Shown: positions 51,501 to 60,500 of the stretch, piece after piece | How positions within the stretch are numbered: the first letter of the stretch is position 1 | Layout: the number at the start of each line of letters is the position of its first letter | NCBI GenBank assembly: GCA_029204225.1 | Contig: CM055093.1 | Span: forward strand, 4,432,056-4,496,055 | From: Diphasiastrum complanatum | Lineage: Eukaryota > Streptophyta > Lycopodiopsida > Lycopodiales > Lycopodiaceae | Reading direction: 5' to 3' | Length of the DNA: 64,000 bases | Notes under the pieces: generated by a model | Database searches by the model: none | Seen by the model: only the letters and a program-made list of their open reading frames with translations | What the model was told of the DNA's origin: nothing | Program-made: the position numbers and the translations under genes

Positions 51501-54500
51501 ACTGTTGCTACTTCTTCTAGTGAGGCAGAATATAGAGCGATATTTTCAGCCACGACAGAGTGTTTATGGCTGAGAAGACTACTTGTTGACATGAAGTTTG
51601 GCGAGCCCTCCGCCACTCTTATCTTGAGTGATAGTCAAAGTGCTACTGCCATTGCATGGAATCCTGTTTTTCATGCAAGGACGAAGCACATCGAGATCCA
51701 TTATCACTTTGTTCGGAGAGACTTCATGATGGCAACATTTTACTTGAATATTGTCCTACAGAGGATAATATTGCGGACCTCTTCACTAAGGTGTTGCCTA
51801 GAGTCAGATTTGAAGCTTTATGCAAAGCTTTAAATTTGATACCACGTGTTGGTTTTGTTACATAGTGAAGATTTCAGTTTTTGCATTGTCATTTAAGGAG
51901 GGTGTTAGAAATAAATGACTATGCTGAAGTTAATCCATAGGTTACTTTGACCCAAAAGGTCGAGATTTGTGTAACCATGGGTATTTGGGGTATTCTATTC
52001 AAGATGAGGCAAACATTGCAAACTCTCAATCCTTAGAGGATACTATCTCTTTAGCTAAAAAGGTTGAAATGAAGTTGCTAAGGGGAAAAGTGGAAAATAG
52101 GGGATAAAAGAGAGGAAAAGAATAAAGAAAGAGTTTCGGAGGAAAAGGGGACTAGTGACGAAAAAAAGAAAAAATTTAAGTAACTTTCTAGAGAAGAAAA
52201 AGAAATATATAAAAAGGAGGAAAAATGCTTTATTTGTGGTTGCAAAATGACATTATTTTTTAAATTGTTCTCAAAATAGGAAGAATAAAGATAGGAAACA
52301 GAATGAGATAGAAATTCAGGTTAAAGCTGTAGAACCTTCTAGTCATGACCTTATTGAAGTTTGGGGGCAAAATAAATCATAAGCCCGCCTTGTTTTTATT
52401 AGATGACGGTTCTACTCGCAGTCTCATTTGAGAAGAGCTTGCTCAAAGTCTTGGCTTCCGTCCTTCTTTGGATTCCAATGTGCTGGAAGCCCAAGGAGCT
52501 TTTGGGCACTGTCATGCTGCCATCACTACCTTGCCTGAAAAGCTCAAGGTCAAAATTCAGGATTATGAAGATCGAGTTGACTTCCTTAGGGTCCTATCAA
52601 AGGTGCGGATGCAATTTTGGGCATTCCCTGGCATCATGCAATCAAGCCTGTGGTGGACTATGATCAATCAACATACCTTCTCTTTTCTACATGCTGGTCG
52701 AGAGGTGAAAATCAAAGCAAATCGCAGTGGTGAGACCATTCCCTTGCTAAATCATATTCAGATCAACAAGGCAGTCAAGGGAGGTATGGAAACCTATCTT
52801 TTATCTATTCGTGGGCAGCAACAAGTAAAGCACTGTGAAGATAAGAGAAGACATGCATTTTTGGAAAAGTATGCTGATTGTTTTGCTCAGGAATTACCAC
52901 GCGAGCTTCCACCGGAGCGTCCTGAAGATCACAAGATTGACATTATGCCAGGAAGTTCTCCTCCATGCGAACCTCCCTACCGATCCAATTTTGCTCAACA
53001 AGAAGAGATCTTCAAGCAAGTGCAAGACCTTTTGGATAAGGGTCTCATTCAGCCCAGCAGCTCTCCTTTTTGTTCACCTGTTATTCTTGTTCGGAAGAAA
53101 GATGGTAGTTTTTGTGTTTGCTTTATACCATGATCCTTGCAAAACACCTGAAATTCTGTAGAAAAATACTCCCCCCCCTTTATCCAAGCGAAGTATCTTA
53201 ATCTGTCTATCTGTTTCTTTCTCCACATGCGTCTTAAACCATGTGAAATACTTGAATGCTTCACTCTTGTTCTTGAGAAGATAGATCCACGTCTTCTTAG
53301 AATAGTCATCAACAAACACCATGAAGTAACTTGCTCCCCCATAAGACTGAGTTCTCATAGGACAACACAGATCTGTATGAACAAGTTCTAGTACATTTCT
53401 CGCCCCGAATGTAAGTTATGATCAAAATCTCAGGTGTTGAATCAATGAAGCATAAAAGACAACAATAGACTAAAGCCCTAGAAGCAATAGACAAGACAAT
53501 AGGTTCTCCCACGAAGAGCCCAAGCAATACCAATCAATAATCTGAAAAATGAGTGTACAAATGCCCCTATAAATACCCTACCAATGAACCCTAAAATAGG
53601 AATTCAAAAGTAAAGGGAGGCAAAATGTGGAGGGAAAATAGTGCGCCCTCCTACGGGCCCCCACTCCACATATAACCATATAATAAGGGCCCAAGGCCAG
53701 TCAATGTCATAAAAAAGGACCAAGTGCGGGTCATAAGCATATAAAAAGGCTCTGGGGCCTATACATGACTAATATAAAATGCGTAACCAGAAATATACAT
53801 AACCAACAATAAATGTAAAGAGGCCTGCGGAATATATGCAGAGTAGCCCAGTAGGCCTGTATCCTGTAGTCCGTAACTCTCCTTGGCTATAAAGAACATT
53901 GCCCCCAATGTAGGCAAAATAAGATAAGAAACAGTGCCAGAGAAAAATACTGCATCAAGATATCCCATCTGAGAAAGGAACATCAAGAGAAGCCGGAGCA
54001 TCCCGAGAAGCAATGGTAGCTGCAAGTGATCGAGCCTGATCAGCCAGGATAGGGGTATGATAAAAAACATCAATGGGCTCCCAAGTAGCCTCCTCAATAG
54101 GACGACCATCCCACTCGACCAAAAACTGAACCTGCCAATGGCGACGACTATGCAATAAGCGCACCTGTAAAATAGCAGCTGGCAAGAATGGAAAAAGCTC
54201 TGGATCTGTAGGAAATGAGGAACCTCGAGGAGCATCATCCTCAATAGCAACACGTAATAAACTGACATGAAAGATATCACAAGCCCTTGTAGCAGCAGGT
54301 AACTCAAGACGATATGTAACTGGACTGAGGCGCTCAAGAATTTGAAAAGGCCCATAATAGTGCGGTGCAAGCTTCTCAATAGAAGCAAGACCCTGTACAA
54401 AACGATGGCGAGCAAAGCGTAACCGGACAAAAACAGTATCTCCCTCTGCAAACTCAACATGGCGCCGATGACGATCAACAATGGTCCTGTACCGCTGCTG

Positions 54501-57500
54501 AATATGCTGTAAGGGAGTAGCAGCTCTAGTAATAATCTCCCGAGCACTCGAAAGATAAGATGAAATAGTAACAGGTGCATCATCTGGAGGAGCAGGTATA
54601 CCGGGTAGAACTGTTGAGTATCCATGAGCAAGCAAGAAAGGAGAAACACCTGTGCTGGAACTAACAGAGTTGTTATAACTATACTCAGCCAAACATAAAT
54701 GCTGATCCCAATCACGACCAGAAGGAGAAACATAATGTCGTAAATAATCCTCCAATACCCGGTTAATAACCTCAGACTGACCATCCGCAGAAGAATGATA
54801 AGCAGTGCCCATACGTATCCTAACATCCAAGATACGCATAAGCTCTGTCCAAAAACCTGAAATAAACTTGGTATCCCGATCGGTAAGTATAGATCGTGGG
54901 AGACCATGTAAGCGGAAAATCTTAGAAATAAATATACGACCACACTACTCTGCTGTAATAGTACGTCTGACTGGTATGAAATGAGCTTGTTAAGAAAACC
55001 TATCAACTACCACCAAACAAGAGTCGTGACCACGCTGAGTACGGGGAAGACCTAAAATGAAGTCCATAGATATATCAGTCCACTGGAGGGAAGGAATAGG
55101 CCAACTTTGAAGGAGACCGCCAGGTTTTTCACGGGAATACTTGTTACGAAGGCAAAAATCACAAGTATGAATAAGGTGGGAAAGCTCACGCTTCATGGAA
55201 GGCCAATAAAAATGTTCTTTCAAACGGAAAGACATGCGGGAGTCCAAGCAAACGAAGTTTCCTTTTTCAACAGAGCATGCAAAGGAGATGCAAGAGTGGC
55301 AAAATGAGCAACTGGTTTACGAAGATGGATAGCAAGACCAAGAAACATACGAACATCATGAACATCAGCAGGCACAGGCCATAAAAGAATAGAACAGACC
55401 TTACGAGGGTCGAGACGAACAGTACCATTAGTAACAAAGAAGTCCAAAAACTCGATTTGTACAACAAAAGAACATTTAAAACGTTCAGCATACAGATGAT
55501 GAGTAACTAACAAAACAAAAACAGAACGAACGTGCTGAACATGAAGAGAGAGAGTGGTGCTATAAATGAAGATATCGTCAAAATAAACAATGACACACTT
55601 TCCAAGCAGAGGACGAAAGATGTTATTCATGACATTCGGAAAAGTGGGCGGGCCATTGGTAACACCAGAAGGAAGGACACCAAACTCATACAGACCAAAG
55701 TGGGTACGGAAAGCTGTCTTGTGCTCATCAGGAGGATGCATACGAATTTGGTGATAACCGGAACGGAGGTCAAGTTTAGAAAAGATCTTGGCTTGGCCTA
55801 ACTGGTCAAACAGGTCATCCATATGAGGGATAGGGTACTGATTAAGTTTATTTAAAGCACGATAATCTATACATAGACGTTTAGTACCATCCTTCTTATC
55901 AACAAGTAAAACAGGAGCACCAAAAGGACTATGGCTAGGAACAATAAGGCCTTGACGTAATAAATCAGACACCTGACGCTGGACTTCCTCGCACTCAACA
56001 ATATACATACAAAAAGGAGGACGAGAAGGAGGTGATGCAGAGGAAACAAGGTCTATATGGTGGTTGACATCTCGTAAAGGTGGTAACTGAGTCGGCTCTC
56101 TAAAAACATGCTCAAATTCACGCAACAGTTCAGAAAATACCTGTGGCAAAGGTGGTGCATCCGCAATAGACTGAACTGGTTGAACAGAAAGAATAGCCGC
56201 ACAGTGGGCCTTCGGGAGGCTCCGTATGAACTGCTTCCCGGAAATAAGCTGATAGTCCTGCCGAGAATCAATACCGAAAAATATATGCTGAGTACCATCA
56301 TGAGAGAATGTCCATGTCTGCTGTTGGAGGTCTACTGTAATCGCACCAAGGGATGCAAACCAATCAGCACCGAGGATAAGATCGTACCGTGTAAGTGGAA
56401 TAATATGAAAATCTGCCTGACCAAGGAATTCTCCAATCCGATATGAAAGCTGCTGATACATCTGCGTGCTAGGAAAAGAGTGTGCGCTGGCAACCTCAAC
56501 ATGCAGGGGATGAGGTGTAGTGACTGCTGAGAAACGAGTGAGTGCTACCCGTGTCAACAAGGGCAATAAACTCACGACCAGTGACACGTACGCGAAGACG
56601 GATATGGCGTGGACCCGGCTTACCGGCCCAAGTAGCATAAGCAAGCTGAGCATGGCATACAGCTAGATCCGGGGGATCAGGAACAGGCTCGGTGGGTGTG
56701 GCAAACTGATCAACAGGTGGGTCATCATCAAGAATATGAAGGCATATATGGCAGAATCAGGACTATCATCAGGTGTATCAGCATCATGGAAATAGACGGC
56801 AGTAGCAGTGGCAGGCTGTCGGCAATCACCGGCGATATGATCAGGACTCTTACAGTTGAAACATAAGCGCTTCTCACGGATCTCAGACATCTCAGGCTGT
56901 GAGTAGCGACGAACAAAAACAGGGCGAGGAGAAAAAGGAGGACGTGGTGCAGAAGGAAGAGTGGACGAAGGTGAACTAACAGATGTGGGACTAGCAAAGG
57001 ATGGAGAGGAAAAAATAGGACGTGTGAAAGGACGCGAAGGACGAGAAACAGAGGAAGAGATGGGAGAGTACTTGTGCTGCAGTGCGGTAGCAAGGGAGAT
57101 GGCGTGAGAAAGAGTGAGTGGAAAAAAAGAAGAAACATCATACCTGAGCGCGCCTCGTAGACCAACAACGTAGCGAGAGATGAGCTCCAATGTAGAAATA
57201 TCTGGGAATAGATAGGAAAGCTCTGTAAACCGTGTCGTATAAGCAGCCAAGTCACCAATGTGAGATAAACTGCGAAAGATGTCGCGCTGTCGAGTAAGCC
57301 ACTGAGGATCAATCATCGCTAGGTGGAGTGTTGTCATAACCTCTGTCCAACTAGCAAGGCCAAGGTGTGAAGCCGTCTGGCGAAACATGCGCCACCAAGT
57401 AGCAGCACGGCCCTCCAAATGTAAAGCAGCCAAATGTATCCGCTGAATGTCAGTCTTAGGAAACATAAGGAAGTAGGTCTCAAGCTTAGAATACCGATTC

Positions 57501-60500
57501 TTGAGTTCATTCCCATCGGATGACCCAGAATACACAATAAGCTGAACCTTATCCTTAAAGTCTCGTGGCAAAGGACCAGAAGATGAAGGAGTCTTGGGTG
57601 GTGGAAATGTACGCTGTGGGGGAACAGGTGAAGATAGTGGAGAAACACTGGACTGTAATGATAGTGTAGCAATCTGGCCAAAAAGAGCAGTGAACGTCTC
57701 TCGTAACTCCTGGCGTAAATCAGTGCGTACATCACTCATGGCTTCCCTAAGATGATTTCGGAATTCATGCCGTACATCGTCAAGGTAAGTGGAAGACGGT
57801 ATGCAATGCTCAGAAGATGTAGGGGACGTATCCATGGTCAAGGAATGCAGGAAGTGAAGAGAGTGTAAGAAAAGCTTAATATCGGAGGGAGCAGACTTTT
57901 GTCGTCACCCCAAATACGCTTTAGGTACATAAATGACACTAAGAGCAAGAAAGGAAATGACAAATGTCAAGAAAAGGTGTGGAAAGCAAGGGAAAACCAG
58001 CAAAGATACCTCTCGATAGAGCTCCAAGCGTGTGCGAAGAGCTCGCTGGAAAACGTGACCACAAGGAGAATGAAAGTGGGTGTTGGACAGCCTCCAATCA
58101 ATGCTGAAAATATGGCTGGAAATGTGGAAAACGTGATGAAATAGGGCGATGGACAGCCTACAATCAAAACTGAAATATGGCTGAAACTCTGCTGGAACAA
58201 TGGCTAAAAAATGTGATGAAGTAGGGCGTTGGACAGCCTCCAATCAATGCTGAAAAGATGGCTGGGAATCCTTTCCCTGAATCAAATGGAGGATTCAAAA
58301 AAAAAAAAAAAAAAAAAAAGAGGGAAAAGGATTTGGAACTTGGGCGCCGGAAATAATCTGCCCAATTTTTTTTTCCGGCCGCCAAATTTAGCGGAAGTAC
58401 TTCCGCTAACTATCTGCTAAAGCTCCGCCAAGGAAAATGCTCTGATGGGAGTTGGTCCTCCTCCAAACTGTGCTGAATGTTGCTGAAGCAAAGAGACGAA
58501 AGCCCTCAGCAAAGAGAGAAAAATCAGCAAGGAAAATGGGCACCCAATCAAAAATTTAGATCTGAAATTCAGCAATCAGGAAAGTGCTCTGATACCAAGT
58601 TATGATCAAAATCTTAGGTGTTGAATCAATGAAACATAAAAGACAGCAATAGACTAAAGCCCTACAAGCAATAGACAAGACAATAGGTTCTCCCACGAAG
58701 AGCCCAAGCAATACCAATCAATAATCTGAAAAATGAGTGTACAAATGCCCCTACCAATCAACCCTAAAATAGGAATTCAAAAGTAAAAGGAGGCAAAATG
58801 TGGAGGGAAAATAGTGCGCCCTCCTACTGGCCCCCACTTCACATATAACCATATAATAAGGCCCCAAGGCCAGTCAATGTCATTAAAAAGGACCCAATGC
58901 GGGTCATAAGCATATAAAAAGGCTCTGGGGCCTGTACATGACTAATATAAAATGCGTAACCAGAAATATACACCTGCGGAATATATGCAGAGTAGCCCAG
59001 TAGGCCTGTATCCTATAGTCCGTAACTATGTACTAGACGGAAATTTGTTCCTATGATGTTTCCCTAAGACACAACCCTCACAAACCTTGTGATCAAAAAC
59101 AACTTGAGGTAGTATACCTGTAACCTTGTATTTCCTCAAGACTTGTGGACTTTTGTGATTCAAATGTCCATACCTTTCGTGCCATAAGTTACTCAATGAT
59201 CCAATATCCGCAACACTTGCATGATGACCCACCACGTAAGCTTTTTGCAACCTTCTTGGAAGAATGCCCTCAGCTACTACTTCATTGTCCTTCCTCTTGA
59301 TGAGACACCGCTCTTCATCAAATTGCACAACCATATGTTGCTTCGCAATAGCTGAAACAAAGAGTAAGTTCTTCTTGATTCTTGGTACATAAAGCACGTC
59401 CCTTATGTCTCCAATCTTCCCTGAAGATAGTTGAACTTGTACTTTTCCAACTCTGTTCGTAGTGGAAGCATCCTTCCCTGACCCATGGTGTCCACCCTAT
59501 GTACTAGGCCAAGTTTCACTAGACAAGGATTTCCCCAGGCGAGGACAACGCTTGATCATGTCATAACAAACAGTTTACCAGTATCTAAAAGTAAGGAAAA
59601 CATAAATGACTTTTGTGGAAACAAATTTGGATATGAGAAGGTTCCAGAGGAGGACTAGGCTGAGGATTAACCACTGTAAGTTGTTGTAAATCACCAATAT
59701 GAGGGCTGTTTTGATGTTGGATCTGCTCTTGAGCAGCACCTTCTTCCTCTTCTCCTAGATCAAGGGAAAGAAAATCCAGGTCTGTCCACTTGGCTGTCCG
59801 CATGTTTCAAATCTACATCAGCAGCACCAGCTATCTTATTTTCATTGAAATAGACAGCCCAACTTATTTGTATCTTCTTGGTTGAAAGATTATAGAGTTT
59901 GTATTCTGTTTCTTGCATAGGATACCCAAGAAAGATGCATTTCTCCACCTTATTATTAAGCTTCTGTCGAAATTCAATACAAATGTGTGCATAGGCTTCG
60001 CATCCAAAAATGCATAAGTGGGTAATGTCGGGTAAGTTGCCATAATACTTCTCATTGGGTGTCCTTCCTTCAATAGCTTTGTGAGGCGATCGATTTTGAA
60101 GATACGCCAATGTTTGGACAACTTCAGCCCAGAAACCTCTTGATAAACCACTTGCCTTTAAAAAAAAGCGTAGGCTTAGAAAAGTTGTGGTGAGCATAGT
60201 TCTAGCCACTTCCACAAGAGTCATATTCTTACGCTCGACAACACCATTTTGTTCCGGCATGTAGGACGTGGTTAGCTCGCGTTTAATGCCATTTGCTTTG
60301 CAATAACCATTAAACTCGATTGAAATAAACTCTCCTCCCCTATCACTTCTTAAGCATTTGATTTTGCTATCAAGAATGTAGTTCAACCTTAGCTTTGAAT
60401 TCAAGAAAGTAGGAGAAAGGTTCACATACCTCTTGGCTAAACTTCGATTAACAACTTTTGAAGACAAAGCGTGTTGATCAAGTATTGTATTAAGCTACCT

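Larger units (their letters stand above)
46401..51987 (+). mobile_element. Nearly intact Ty1/copia element with truncated 3' LTR
   Basis: The order is 5' LTR (46401-46841), primer-binding site (46842-46853), gag-protease-integrase, RT-RNase H, polypurine tract AAGGAGGG (to 51902) and the first 85 bp of the 3' LTR. Over those 85 bp the LTRs differ only at the second base (TA versus TG), so the insertion is recent. Coding is interrupted at three points: between 47850 and 47896 in gag, at 49914 after integrase, and near 51725 in RNase H. Confidence 0.93.
53414..59027 (-). mobile_element. Full-length chromodomain Ty3/gypsy (chromovirus) nested in copia
   Basis: LTRs at 53414-53878 and 58598-59027 flank 4.7 kb of internal sequence. 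The target duplication is ATGTA, the primer-binding site (58586-58597) is directly adjacent to the LTR, and gag, protease, RT, integrase and chromodomain follow in order. The LTR ends are AGTTA...TAACT instead of TG...CA. RNase H is deleted and several frameshifts are present, so the element cannot act alone. It sits in the minus-strand copia that itself lies in the LST8 intron. Confidence 0.95.

Noticed and set aside
53759..55006. 415-codon leucine-rich minus-strand frame resembling a membrane protein
   Set aside because: It is an alternative phase of the gypsy integrase and chromodomain region, whose true phase has clear motifs.
56728..57735. Hydrophobic 133- and 194-codon minus-strand frames
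   Set aside because: They are shadow phases of the gypsy Gag frame at 57841-56663.
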